Source of the DNA: Sipunculus nudus
Lineage: Eukaryota > Annelida > Sipuncula > Golfingiida > Sipunculidae
DNA: 64,000 nt
Direction: 5' to 3'
NCBI GenBank assembly: GCA_026874595.1
Contig: CM049319.1
Coordinates: 58,224,917-58,288,916 of the forward strand
The position numbers and the translations under genes are program-made. Of this stretch, positions 35,780 to 47,456 are shown piece after piece; positions within the stretch are counted from its first letter, which is position 1, and each line of letters begins with the position of its first letter. A model generated the notes under the pieces. The model saw only the letters and a list, made by a program, of their open reading frames with translations, was not told the DNA's origin and did no database searches.

Positions 35780-37689
35780 AACAAGGGACCTATGGGTCAC
35801 TGTGCTCAGCTGACGTTAACCTTGAAGGTAAAAATCTAAAATAATATCTAATGGAGATAAAGTGTAAGAGGAAGAGGTAATAAAGGCCATGGTTGGTTTA
35901 TATGATTGGTTTGTATTGATGAGCAAGAAATTGTTGCAAAAAATATTTTGTGACCTGACCATGTGTTTCCTAATGTTGAAACTAAAGCATGTGAGCAGTT
36001 TGTGAACAAATGATCTGTACTATTACCATGATCATTAGTTGGTTTTTCGATTAAAGGTTGACATTTCAGTAGTTTACACATTTGTTCAATTGAATCTATT
36101 TTTTTGCATAATATATATTTTTAATTATATATGTATTTTTTTCATGAAATGTATACAGCTGAAATATAGCTAATTAACAACATAAAACAGGGCAAACAAA
36201 GCCTGATCTCAAATTCTGCTGAGGCAGGAAAATAATGAACAAATGTTTGTATTAAATCCTGATTTTTTTATCACATCAATTATTTTCTAATTTAAGTTTA
36301 TATTTCTATACATTTCCAATTTAACATATATATCTGAATATAAAAGTTGATTCATAATTCTCAATTGCATCATCATAAATCTCAATCTTGTCAGATAACA
36401 CCACATCATGAATACAAATGTTTATTTATTTTTTACCACAAAAATATATCTTTTAAATCTGCAAAACGATAAATATCTAAAAATAATACTTGATTTAGAT
36501 TTCACAATTTTTAATTGTGTCTTAATTTATCCATAATGTGCTTCATATTTTATAATAATTTAAGCATACTGATGGGTTCATTTATATTTGTTAAAATCAT
36601 GTAAAAGAAAATTGATTTCTTTAAAAATGCTACATTACACAACATTGCATCTTCTGGATTACACCTTAAATTATTTTTTCAAGGAAAGTTTTTGCATATC
36701 AGAGTGGAAACAGCATTACAATTAAGGAGATACAGTGAAAACAATAACAATTACTGCATAACACTTGGTGGGTTGGGTTTGTGGGGGGGGGGGGGGTGAT
36801 TGGGGTGGTGATATGAAAATAACTGTACACCTGTCACAGCAGGGGATCTCCCCCAATGACTGTAACAAATCAGAAACCCTGGCATAGCTGACTTCCAGTG
36901 ACCTGGAGTGGGACCCTGCATCTGTAATCAAAGCAAGTGACTACAGAAAAAAAAATCAATAACTAGCTTAATTTTCAAGCTTTTATTTTCAAATTTCAGA
37001 TTTAGACAAACTAAATATTTATGTTCACATGCTGTGAAAATTAAATCAATGGTGCTTACAGGAAAAAAACGTGCCATGGTCAAAGTTGGGCAAAATTTAA
37101 GGTACTGATTTTTTTTTATGCTAATAACTTAAAAAATTTACAAAATTCATATCTAATTTTGGGTAAACAATTGAATCTTAATTAAACATAGTTATATACT
37201 TGAGAAAATAGACTCTAGTTTCAAAATTTTTCATTTTAAGTGAGTTATTATTTTTCCTGATTTTTTACAAAGTCCATTATGTTTGGGCCCATAACTTAAA
37301 GAATTTATACTTTACAGACTTAATTTCTGGCATGTACATAGGAACTATATAGTGGAATATTTATGGTAAATATGAGGAAAAACAGATGAGTGGTTTTGAT
37401 ATTAGGCAGTCCTGAAGTGTGAAAAAAGGATTTTAATAAAAAATTGAGGTTTTTCTTTAATTTCTCAAAGGAACGAAGTCACAAAGACCCAGTTTTCGGC
37501 TTGGTAGGAGATCTGGGGGACATCTAACATTATGCTGAATTTTGGATTCCTAGGTCTTATGGTTTCAAAACGTGCCACATCTACGGACGGACAGACGGAC
37601 GGACAGACGGACGGACGGACAGACGGACGGACGACGGACAATGGACCACGACTATAGCTCAGATGACTTATAGTCAGCTGAGCTAAAAA
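35780..37689 (-). mobile_element. Family B element
   Basis: The head has acaaggGACCTATGGGTC (palindrome-like arms, 35787-35798) and GCTCAGCTGAC (35804-35814). The tail has multiple ggacggacagacgg repeats (37580-37640), 'ctatagctcagatgac', then GTCAGCTGAGC (37673-37683) and an A-run. The two 11-mers are exact reverse complements. The right part (37020-37689) matches 2730-3340 and 49010-49658. The left part (35820-37000) is AT-rich and specific to this copy. Confidence 0.78.
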
Positions 37690-38257
37690 CTCAAAATTGG
37701 ACTCCAGTGGCCCAATGTATCAATATCAAACCTATTAAGGCATGAAGACAATCAGTCACAGACAGTGGACCAGAGACTAATTTTAAGCCACAATCCAGCA
37801 GTGATCCGGGAGGATCTGGTACAAAATGGTGTTTCACTCAGTGTTGATTGATTTAAGATGAATTGGCTTTAGTAAATGTCAGAATGTCCCATGATGCATC
37901 ACTGCCTTCATCAACACCGGGCCGTGCTCAGGTACAGATCCTCCAACAATTTCTATCGGCGATACTGATCTGATCAGACCTGCTGAACCAGACTGTTGTA
38001 GTGTAAATATAAAAGCTTCAAAGGAAAGAGTTTCGATCTTGTATCCATGTCTTGTTACATCAAAGAACGCAGAAGCTTAGGCCTCCAATCAGTGGCTCAA
38101 ACTGGGATATGTATCCTGTAATCAGTGTCAGGAAAACTGTAATGTCATAAATACTGTTGAAACAGAATTATTTGTGCAGGATTTAAAGGGGCTTACTTGG
38201 AAACCTGGCATCTGTTAACTAAAGATAATGACTTGAAACTTTTATTAAAGTAAGCCA
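37690..38257. other. Unannotated
   Basis: No gene or repeat was recognised. Confidence 0.4.
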
Positions 38258-39080
38258 CAAAATGCCAGTGCCGTCACACACACGCTGTTTGTTTTGTTTA
38301 TATCCATGTTTTATAACATGTGGGTTACCCACCAAAATATTGCAAACACAGATGAACCAAAGTTTTGCAAAGGGTGTTTTGCATCAGGTGACTTTTGCAC
38401 ATATGCAACCATCCACCTTAGGTTGCACAGTTTTTCTGTTTGTCAACACTGCTTTGTTTACTTACAGCTTTTAGATAAATGTGCTTATACCTCTGTCACA
38501 GAGGATTTTCTTAAAAGAAACAAGCAAATTAGGGGAATTTATGTCCCCCCCCCCCTTCTGCTTCACAAGTGTTATTTTAGCTTCCTGTGATCTTTATGCT
38601 TGCCTTCTAAATATGTTTTAGTTTCTATTTTCCCCTGAAGATGTCTCCACATGTCATAGTGCCTGTGTTCTATTTTTTTATTGTCCCCCGAAGATGTCTC
38701 CATATGTCATAATTTTTGTTGTGAATTGGGAACAAACAGGAAATTTTTGTTTTGTTTTGGAGCTGGTGATAAAAAACATTCAGACAGACACTCAAAAACC
38801 AGTCCAAACCAAGGTATATGCACAAGAGCAATACGTGACCCTAGTTTTAATGAAATTATATTTATGAAAATAACTGCATGGAAACAAAAACCTGATGGAC
38901 TGACAGACAGATGGACAGAAAGACAGAAGGGCAGACAGAATAACCTAAATCAATGTCTTCCGTACGGCAGAAGCAGGCGACAGTTACCAAGAGTTCATTA
39001 GTACATGAATGGAAAGTAAACCAGAAATCACACAAGTTCTATAGAAAGTGTAGTGAATAGCTGACTTTAATATTGTGAAA
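38258..39080 (+). repeat. Dispersed repeat R3, copy split by about 500 bp
   Basis: The R3 sequence at 38260-38500 resumes at about 39008 ('ccagaaatcacacaagttct'). The interruption contains a C-run (38545), two diverged copies of 'tgaagatgtctccacatgtc' (38638, 38691), a gacagacagatggacagaaag stretch (38910-38935) and CCGTACGG (38959-38966). The gacagac stretch followed by a palindrome resembles the right ends of the element families here, so the insert may be another such element; its left end is not clear. Confidence 0.5.
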
Positions 39081-40004
39081 TTCATTGGTAACTAAACTTT
39101 AATCTGTTAAAAAATGTATTTGCAAACCTCTCCAAAACAGCCGATTTTATGGAGCTTACAGGTTAAAAGATTTGACAGTACAACCTGGCAAATATGAAGA
39201 AATTAAAAGTATAAATTTTAAGGTTGGCTGCATTTTTACTCATCTTGTAAGCATGTCTCTCCAAGTAAGACAGACCCAATTGTGGCTCTATGTCTGATAT
39301 GACTGCTCTCAATGCCAGTCAAATCAGACAACAAGCCACAGCTGGGTCTACAAGTGTGATGCGTAGCTTATATTATTATACACAGGGGATATATTACCTG
39401 GATTTGCATCCCAGTATACAAATAAATTCTGGTCAAGTGCTAATCATTTGCCTGTTTTGATTAGCTATGACAACTTATAAAGATAAGGGGGTAAGTCCAT
39501 CAAGGGAAATAAAAAGATTTGAGGAAGCCAGTATAATTTAGAAACTCCAGACATTAGGACTGTCTGAATAACAAGGATCCAAAATTTATGAATTGATAGA
39601 ATTTTGTTTCATGAAGTGTATACCTCACACTTGCTGCCTCTATTGTATAGCCAGTACTTCTAGTTTGTAATTGCTATGACAAATACTTTATATTTTGTCT
39701 TGACCTTCTCGATATGTTAGAATCTACTCACTTTTTTATCCAGTTGGCAAAATTAATTTAACTTTAAATCTTGATAGCCAGTCATAACATATTAGAGGCT
39801 CAAATAAAGCCAATGCTAACAGAAAAACTGTTATCAAAGGCATACATTACTAATCATTTTACAATACTGATTAGTCATGATCACTCACCAATTTTCTTTA
39901 ATACACATTATAGAGAATTTTCATCATCAGATTCAAAGTATGCTTATTTGAGCATTTATAAGTACAGAAGGCTCTGGATTTTCCAAAAATGTTTGATCAT
40001 TTTT
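39081..40004. other. Unannotated
   Basis: No gene with recognisable domains was seen. Confidence 0.4.
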
Positions 40005-40370
40005 ATGGTTTGTTACAAGGGATACAAAAATTGTAAGTGGTGAGGCTTAGTCAAAAGTGACAAATTAATCATTTGATTCTTTATGAAGATTTTCAGCACA
40101 GTTTCTGAGATAGCCTGTGATGCCACTCTGACTTCTAAGATTTTAAGAGAAAGGAGCATAAGTGTAGCTTATGATTTTGAGGGTATCATGGTTTGTTACA
40201 AGGGATACAAAAATTGTAAGTGGTGAGGCTTAGTCAAAAGTGACAAATTAATCATTTGATTCTTTATGAAGATTTTCAGCACAGTTTCTGAGATAGCCTG
40301 TGATGCCACTCTGACTTCTAAGATTTTAAGAGAAAGGAGCATAAGTGTGGCTTATGATTTTGAGGGTATC
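40005..40370. repeat. 183-bp tandem duplication
   Basis: 40005-40187 is repeated at 40188-40370 with, as far as I can see, a single substitution (agtgtagctt versus agtgtggctt). The near identity implies a very recent event or an assembly artefact. Confidence 0.92.
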
Positions 40371-40570
40371 ACTTGAAGGTACTTAATTGGTGCTCATCAT
40401 TCACTGAAACCTGACATTGAATGGGAAACTGAGGATGAGAGATGGGATCAACTCTGCATCCACTCCTGAGAAGTGTAATCTTTCATCCTGTCAATCCACA
40501 TAACTAGAAACTATAGATTTTAAAGTCTTATCTATCCACAGTATATCACGCATCATGCTCGGAATTCCTT

Positions 40571-40800
40571 TCAGTACTTACTGGCTTCTATGGCTCAGGG
40601 GTAGAGCACAGTACTCAAAGCCAGAAGATAGTGAGTTTGAAGCTCAGCAAAGGAGATGAGATTTTTTTATGGTCGGCCCCCACCCAGGGTGAGCACTCTG
40701 TGGGCTTAATGGGGAGTCTTTGCCAATCAGTTGTGTTTCACTCACAAACGAGTGTGCCTTTCAGGGGTTCCTCGGCGTTATGACCCAGTTATGATTGAAT
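40571..40800 (+). repeat. tRNA-derived SINE, plus strand
   Basis: An A-box-like TGGCTCAGGGGTAGAGC (about 40591-40607) and a B-box-like AGTTTGAAGCTC (about 40634-40645) are followed by 'gtgtttcactcac' and 'cggcgttatgacccag'. These blocks match the minus-strand copy at 14885-15145. The A box is better preserved here. Confidence 0.75.
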
Positions 40801-41470
40801 ATGCATGAATTTTGCTGAGAATTAAATTAATGATGAGAAACTGTATTGGTTAATATTTATAATGAGTTTCATCAAAACCCATCATATCCATGATAATTTA
40901 TTGCAGCAACACCAGAAAGTAGCCTTGTGACCTCTGACTCATTAAATTTGCATGGATTTTGCCTAGTATTGAATTTTAGCGAGATGATGTATTGGTAAGT
41001 AGTTTTTGTGAGTTTCATCGAAATCCATCAAAGCCCTGGTAAGTTATTACGGCAACACTAAATGTATACAGACATATATAGTGGGTATATAGCATAATAC
41101 ATTATGTCATAGATAGGCATATAAAAACATAAAGAATGGAGTTGCATGTACCTATTGTAAAGTTTCCATCCTACAGATTTAAGTGCATTTATTTTTATTG
41201 CTGGTTATCAAAAGTAGCCTTGTGAACTCTGACCTCATTAAATATGCATGGATTTTGCCTATAATTGAACTTTGACCAGATTATTCTATTGGTTAGTAGT
41301 TACAATTAGATTCATGATAATCCATCAAAGCCCTGGTAAGTTATCACGGCAACACTAAATGTTTACAGACATTCAATGGGTTACCATGATACATTATGTA
41401 GTAGATAGGCCTAAAAAACATAAAGAATGGAGTTGCATACCTAGTGTAAAGTTTCTATCCTACAAATTGT
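40800..41470 (+). repeat. Dispersed repeat R4: two tandem units, inverted relative to 50985-51545
   Basis: Units near 40920-41080 and 41215-41375 share 'gcatggattttgcct', 'tccatcaaagccctggtaag' and 'cggcaacactaaatgt'. The reverse complement of 51000-51260 contains the same words in order (gcatgaattttgccc, atccatcaaaggcc). Unidentified family. Confidence 0.75.
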
Positions 41471-41829
41471 AATGGTTATCGTCAACAAAATTGAAGCATG
41501 AGAGTTTATACTCTGCTGCAAGGAATAAACTACCATTTACGCTGTCACCGAAGCTGAGTCAGAGTCTTTCTGCCATCTGTGGGGAGGTTGGATCCAGTGT
41601 TCACATGCTGTGAAAATATTTATTCTAACCTGGCAGACAGTATCCTACTGATTGTATTAGTGCCTGAGGCCTTGTTTGATAAAAATACATCAGATACAAA
41701 CTGCAGGCAAAGCAGATTCATGGCCTAGTGTTGGGCTAAAGATATACTTATACCCATGTTTGTCTGTTCATGTCTGAATCTATATATCAAAGGTGCATAC
41801 ACATTTGCAGTAACTTGTTTTTATCTCAT

Positions 41830-42130
41830 TTTATTACTATTAGTTCATTTTGACTAAATACAACAGTTCCCCAGCAAAACCATCCTTGTTTTATGTATTA
41901 TTTGTTATTTTTGTTTCAGCTGTTCATATTTTTAGAGTATTTCCATTAAATTATCTAATCAGTAGCTATCTAAATGAGCTGGTTTTACATGTGACTAATG
42001 AACTTGAACACAGCTTAAATGGGGCTGAAATGTTGTAAAAGTATACCAAATTCTCAGATTTTTTTATATAATTCTATATCATAAATATTGAAAAATGTAG
42101 GTATTTATTACCCTTGAGGTAACTTCAGGT
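41830..42130 (+). repeat. Dispersed repeat R2, copy 1
   Basis: 'atctaatcagtagct', 'gtgactaatgaactt', 'gaaatgttgtaaaa' and 'aggtatttatta' align in order with 63340-63530, and an inverted fragment lies at 25585-25665. Confidence 0.65.
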
Positions 42131-42249
42131 CTGTCATTCAGGTTTCCCTTGTAACATATATGTTCCCATAGAAATTTCCACTGGAAATTCCATAAAACTC
42201 ACTTTTGCCAGTTGTGGAACAAATACATCCCTGTTTATTCAATTCTAAC

Positions 42250-42450
42250 TTCAAACAAGGGACATCTCACTCATTGGTTTGATGCACAATGCATTATAGC
42301 ATGCTCTGATCAGTCTGATTACAGTTCTTAGCCCTTGTGTAGAAACCCCTAAAACTTGCAATACTTTGAGCAGCAGCTAAAGCGAAGGAGATCTGGAATC
42401 GCTATATAAAGGACTGCAATGTATAACCATTGCTTAAGAAGTATTTAGAC
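42250..42450 (+). repeat. Dispersed repeat R1, diverged copy
   Basis: It matches 19470-19760 and 51700-51905 in order (tgatgcacaatgcattat, gtctgattacag, gcagcagctaaagcgaagg). Confidence 0.6.
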
Positions 42451-43138
42451 TGGACTATAGACAGTTACTGAATTAGAAGTTTTTAACCCTAGTATTCAGG
42501 AAAGCAACCTTGCAGAAGTAAAAAATAAAAGGACATACAGACAGCTGTCCCAAAAGTTCAAATGGTAGAGCTAAAATAATTTACTGGTTATTTTATTGGT
42601 TTTCTCCCACCTGTTGGTGGCACTATTTACTAAATGCAACAACAGGTAACCATATAACATGATTATATAATACCTACCCTAAAGTAAATGATTAATACCC
42701 TGAGCAATGCTCATTACTTGACATGAGCAGTCTATCACAGAAGGTTTTAGGTCACAGGTATGGATGGTTCTCAGTCAAAAACCATTCCATAAAACCTTAT
42801 AGATTGGTCCCACTGAATCTGGTACATAACTTGTCTGTCAATCAAAACAGAATTAAGATTTCCATACAAACTACATGTCAAACTGAAGATCATATTGTTT
42901 ATGGTACTCTTAACACATATACAAACTGTGCTATAAATCATAGGAGCGGTGGATTGGGAGCAGTATTGGGTAATCTATATTCTTTTACATGTAATATGTG
43001 GTAATTAGTGGCATTCGATACAGCTTGAATTGATCATGTACAATAAGGACATAACTAAGCATATACAAACCCAAAAGCGCATTATTTGTCGATGAACAGA
43101 ACAATGCTCAGTCAAACCTAGTCGTATCAATAACTATT

Positions 43139-43168
43139 AAGTGGGTCATGGGTCAAGGTGCTGAGCAG
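43139..43168. other. Possible decayed family B head
   Basis: It matches the family B head at 46214-46243 at about 22 of 30 positions (aagtgggtcatgggtcaagg versus aagtgacccatgggtcatga). It lies just outside the 3' end of the retrotransposon. It could be an old head or chance. Confidence 0.3.
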
Positions 43169-43180
43169 AAGAAACAATCA

Positions 43181-46100
43181 GTTTTTGAAAGATTTTATTG
43201 ATACAAAAGAATACAAAAGGTGTACAATAATAGTAAAAGTATACAAGCAGTGTATCAAAGGGATTTGTGTGCAAGCCTTAGGCTTAGGTTTGCCCGTTCC
43301 CAAACAATACAACAGACATTAGTTCAAAGAGATGACATATATAGGGGTGCATGTAATGAGTTGTTTGCAGATGGTAATGGTAAATAAAAAGGTATAATAA
43401 TATTGTGTGTTTAATGTGATGTTGGGTTGTTGGATGTGATATAATGGAGTTAATGTTGGGGTTTGTATAGTGACTTAATGCTTAGTTAGACCAGGTTATA
43501 AGAGTATACTGTATTATGTTTTGAACCGATTTGTCTCTGTAATGTATAGTGAGACTAGCTGAAAAATTTTGATAATTGTCTACTTGTTTCAAATTGGTAT
43601 CACAAAATAATAAAGTTTTAACAGGTAAGTTGGACAGGTATTTCTTTCTATTGGTGGAGTATAGAGGACATTGTAGAAAGAAATTATTTTCGTCCTCCAC
43701 CATATGACTGCACTGACAGGACATGGTGTCAGATACATGGCAAAGGAATTTGTGATAATTCAGACTACTGCGTCTCATCTTTAGTCTTGCGTGTGCTATT
43801 TGGGATGTTCTTGAACCTGTGTTTAAATATTTTGGTGCTTTATTGTTGCCAAGTATCTTCCTTTTGAGAGTGTTTGGTGATAATATATATCTTTTTTTCT
43901 CTATCTAGTGCATTCCACAGCCTGATGGTTATTGGGATGAAAGATTCATGGAATAACTCAGTTCTAGCCAAGATAGGTCTGATCGTCAGAGCATCAGAGC
44001 GGGTGAAGTGAGATTGCGTTTTAGGAGGGGGAAGGAGTATGTAAAGATATTGGGGTACCTCTTTATTTATCATTTTGCGAAGAAGGCATAACTGGTTCGA
44101 TTCTCTTCTTTGTTTGAGTGTTGACCATTTAGTTTCCATATATAATAGATCATGGCTTGTGCCTTTCACATTTCCTGTTACTATTCTAGCTGCCTCCAGT
44201 TGTACATTTTCTATTTTGTTAGAAAGACTTTTAGACAAGTTGGACCAAACAGTGTTGGCATATTCCAGAATAGGTCTCATGTAACTGAAGAAAATGTTCT
44301 GTAGAGACCGGCGATCTAGTAGGTATTTACATTATCTAAGAATGACCATTCTTTGGTTAGCTTTAGTAGTTATGTTGTGAATATGTTCATCCCATTTACC
44401 ATTGGATTGGAAAGTATTTCCAAGATGTTTGTGACTAGAAGCGGATTTATTAATTTTACATTATTTAAAAGATAGATCTGGATGATTTGTTTTAATAATC
44501 TGTCTAGAGAATATCATGAATTCAGTTTTGTTTGCATTGAAGGTAACTAACAATGTTTTTGACCAGTTATATATCTTTTTTCAAGTCATCATTCATCATT
44601 TTTGCAGCAATTGTTTGATTTTCGACAGGTAGGAAAATCATGGTGTCATCTGCAAAGAGCCTGACATTTTTTTGTATATTGGTTTGACATTTGCCTTTTT
44701 CCATATTGAAAGTAGAGAAGAATGCTTAAATGAAAGGTTAAAGATTAAGGTAATTGGATATGCTAATCCATTAGCACATTTATTTAAGATATATGGGTGA
44801 AAATCATCTGGGCCTGGTGCTTTATTTGTGTCAACTAAGTTTAAGTAGCCCCATACTTCGGAAATTTAAAAAACAATATCATTAAGCGTTTTTATTTATG
44901 CGTTTCAAGAGGGGAGTGGGTATAGCTTGAAATTGTTGATTGAGGGTTTCAGCTTTAGAAAGTGGGGTAACAGCTAGTATTCAATCTTCATTTACTAGGG
45001 GGGGGTTAGAGATTGAGATTGGTAACGTTTTAATAGGGAGTTCACAGTTTTCCACCATTTAGATTTGTTTTGTAAATTGGATTTCAGTGAACAGGCTAGT
45101 TGTAGTGGATAGTTTGTTTTTGCTTTCCTAACTTCATTATTGAAATTATTTCTTAGGATTTTATAATTATTCCAATGGTCCTCTGTTCTAGTTGTCATTG
45201 CTTTGTTTCTTAATCATAGAATTTTTCTTTTGAGAATTTTTAGATCTTTCAAAAACTTAGGTTTATGTTTGGGTTGAGTAGTCACCCATTTATTAGGTAT
45301 ACATTTGTGGGCTATGTCACTAATTTTTTAGATTAGGTTGTTATATGAATTTTCAATATCTTGAGTTATTAAATAGTTCCAGTTGGTTTGTGCAAGTAAT
45401 TTATTCATTTGATCATAATTGCTTTGAGAGTAATTCCATAATTTAAATTTAGAGGGTGGAATCATATTTTAAAAACCAGTCTAGTTTTGCAAATATACTA
45501 CAGTGGTCACTATAGTGTTGAGGGAAGTTGCCTGTCTGTAATATGTTGTCACCAATATTGCTAATAATAATATCTAATAGAGAATTGCTATGATTTGTTA
45601 TCCTGGTGGGTTGAGTAATGTGCTGGGTTAGGTTTAGATTATTAATTATAGTTTTGAGGATTGGTTCCGGTTTGTCAATTAGAAGGTTGCAGTTCAGGTC
45701 ACCAGTAATTATGTGTTTGAGGAGGGGAATGGATGTTAGTTCTTCAAAGTATTCCTGTAACATTGACCATTTATCTACTGTTTAGTTGGGGGGTTTGTAG
45801 ATAATTGTAACCAACAGAGGATAATTTAACTTTAATATCTCGATACATATTGTTTTGAATTCAGATGATTCTAGGTCAGGGCATCTTTTAAAGAATATGC
45901 CTTCCTTGATGTACACTACGATGCCTCCACCGTGTCTATTCCTGTCTTTCCTTATGGGTACACTGTAATTTGGAATAGAATTTTGTTCATAATGTTGTCA
46001 TCTAAATGACTACTACATCAGAGTCTTCTATTTCTGATATTAATTGGTCGATTTTATTGACTAAGCTACTTATGTTTAGGTGATAAATACTAAATGTTTT

Positions 46101-46205
46101 GGTTACTGTTCCAACCAGGACAACAATCTGTAACACTATAAAGTGACTAAGACACATATAGCACAATGAAGTTGGAGTGCATCCTTTTTCCCCATCTAGC
46201 ACTGA
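43181..46205 (-). pseudogene. Decayed APE-type non-LTR retrotransposon with deleted RT centre
   Basis: In minus-strand order: HLNISSLVNKIDQLI near 46090 and RNRHGGGIVVYI near 45910-45945 are endonuclease motifs; ITGDLNCN has GDLN at 45703-45692; SDH at 45511-45503. After SKWWKTVNSLL (about 45050) comes APGPDD at 44820-44803, the start of the reverse transcriptase, then WKKANVKPI. The palm motif VRLFADDTMIF (FADD 44656-44645) follows almost at once. NWSKTLLVTFNANKTEF, KWDEHI and RPILEYANTVWSNL belong to the RT thumb side, and a C-terminal CQCSHMVEDENNFFLQCPLY ends at 43482. AATAAA (43199-43194) lies near the 3' end. Frameshifts and stops separate the pieces; the ORF1/5' part is absent. The motif set fits CR1/L2/jockey-like elements; the clade is not resolved. 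Confidence 0.9.
44581..44825 (-). other. Internal deletion in the reverse transcriptase
   Basis: APGPDD and FADD are normally some 150 or more residues apart in this class. Here their inner edges are 147 nt apart, and 40-odd of those residues are recognisable N-terminal RT sequence ending KPIY-K. The segment that would hold the KAFD and SGVPQGS motifs is missing, with a frame change at the junction in the A-run near 44670. Confidence 0.85.
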
Positions 46206-46210
46206 TTTAA

Positions 46211-47456
46211 AACAAGTGACCCATGGGTCATGACGCTCAGCTGACTGGGAAGAGATTCACAAATGGAAATTTTATCATCTGAATGGCAGTATATACCCAT
46301 TCAACTGAAGCATCAATCAGATTAACCAACAGGGCAAGATTGTGTCTGTATTTATATCTCTCAAAAATAGAGAAAAATGCGTAAACTTTAAAAAAAATAC
46401 AGGTGGCTCCACCAGTCTGCAGAAACTAATAAAAACACTTAATAGTCAATATCCATGCAAAGAATCATGGTGATCTCTGCATTAGTTGTTCAGATACTTC
46501 AGCTTTTGTATCAAATTTTCCATTATTCTGAGGGATACTTTGGAGTCCTATAGCTTGAAGGATATGGGTAACAGAGACCTAATTTCAGGTTTCCACAGAC
46601 ACTTTTCATGGGCCTCCTTGCATGACAAGAATAAAGATTCTAGGTCCAGTTGTTACAATTTGTGCCGCGTTAACAGATGACAGCATCCTTAAAGGACTAA
46701 AAAATAAAGAAAAAATTCGAAAAATTGAATAAATTATAGGTGGCACCACCAGTCTGCAGAAACTGATGAAACACTCCATAATCAATATCCATGCAAAAAA
46801 TAATGGTGATCTCTGCATTAGTTGTTCAGATACTTCAGCTTTTGTATCAAATTGTCCATTATTCTGAGGGATACTTCAGAGTCGTATAGCTTAAAGGATA
46901 TGGGTAACAGAGACCTAATTTCTGGTTTCCATGGAGACCTTTCATAGGTCTCTCACTCTGTCAAGAATGACCATTCTTGGTCCAGTCTTTACGATTTGTG
47001 CCCTGTTAACAGATGTTCATATTTTTAAAGGTCTCAAATATAGAGACAATTCGTAAAAAATCGAAAAATACAGATGGCGCTACCAGTCTGCAGAAACTGA
47101 TGAAGCATCTCATGATCAATATGTATGCCAAAAATCATGACCATCAGTGATGTAGTTAATGAGATATTGAAGTTTTTGTATGAAATTTTTTACTATTCTG
47201 GGAGGGGAGGGTACTTTGGGGCCCAATAGCTCGAAGGATATGGGTAACAGAGACCTAATTTCTGGTTTCCAAGGAGATTTTTCATGGACCTCTCAGAATG
47301 TCAAGTGACAAGTTTCTAGGTCCAGCGGTTACGATTTGTGCCAGGTTAACGGACGGACAGACGGACGGACGGACAGACAGCTAGATGGACAGACAGACTA
47401 CGGACAAAGGGTGATCGCTATAGCTCAGATGACTTACAGTCAGCTGAGCTAAAAAA
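46211..47456 (-). mobile_element. Family B element with about 335-bp monomers
   Basis: The head has acaagt, GACCCATGGGTC (perfect palindrome, 46218-46229) and GACGCTCAGCTGAC (46232-46245). The tail has GTCAGCTGAGC (47439-47449) and an A-run. Three diverged monomers carry 'ggtgg.tccacc/ggcaccacc/ggcgctacc', 'agtctgcagaaactgatga' and 'gatatgggtaacagagacct', with a GGAC run (47349-47400) only after the last. The next element starts with no spacer at 47457. Confidence 0.85.
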
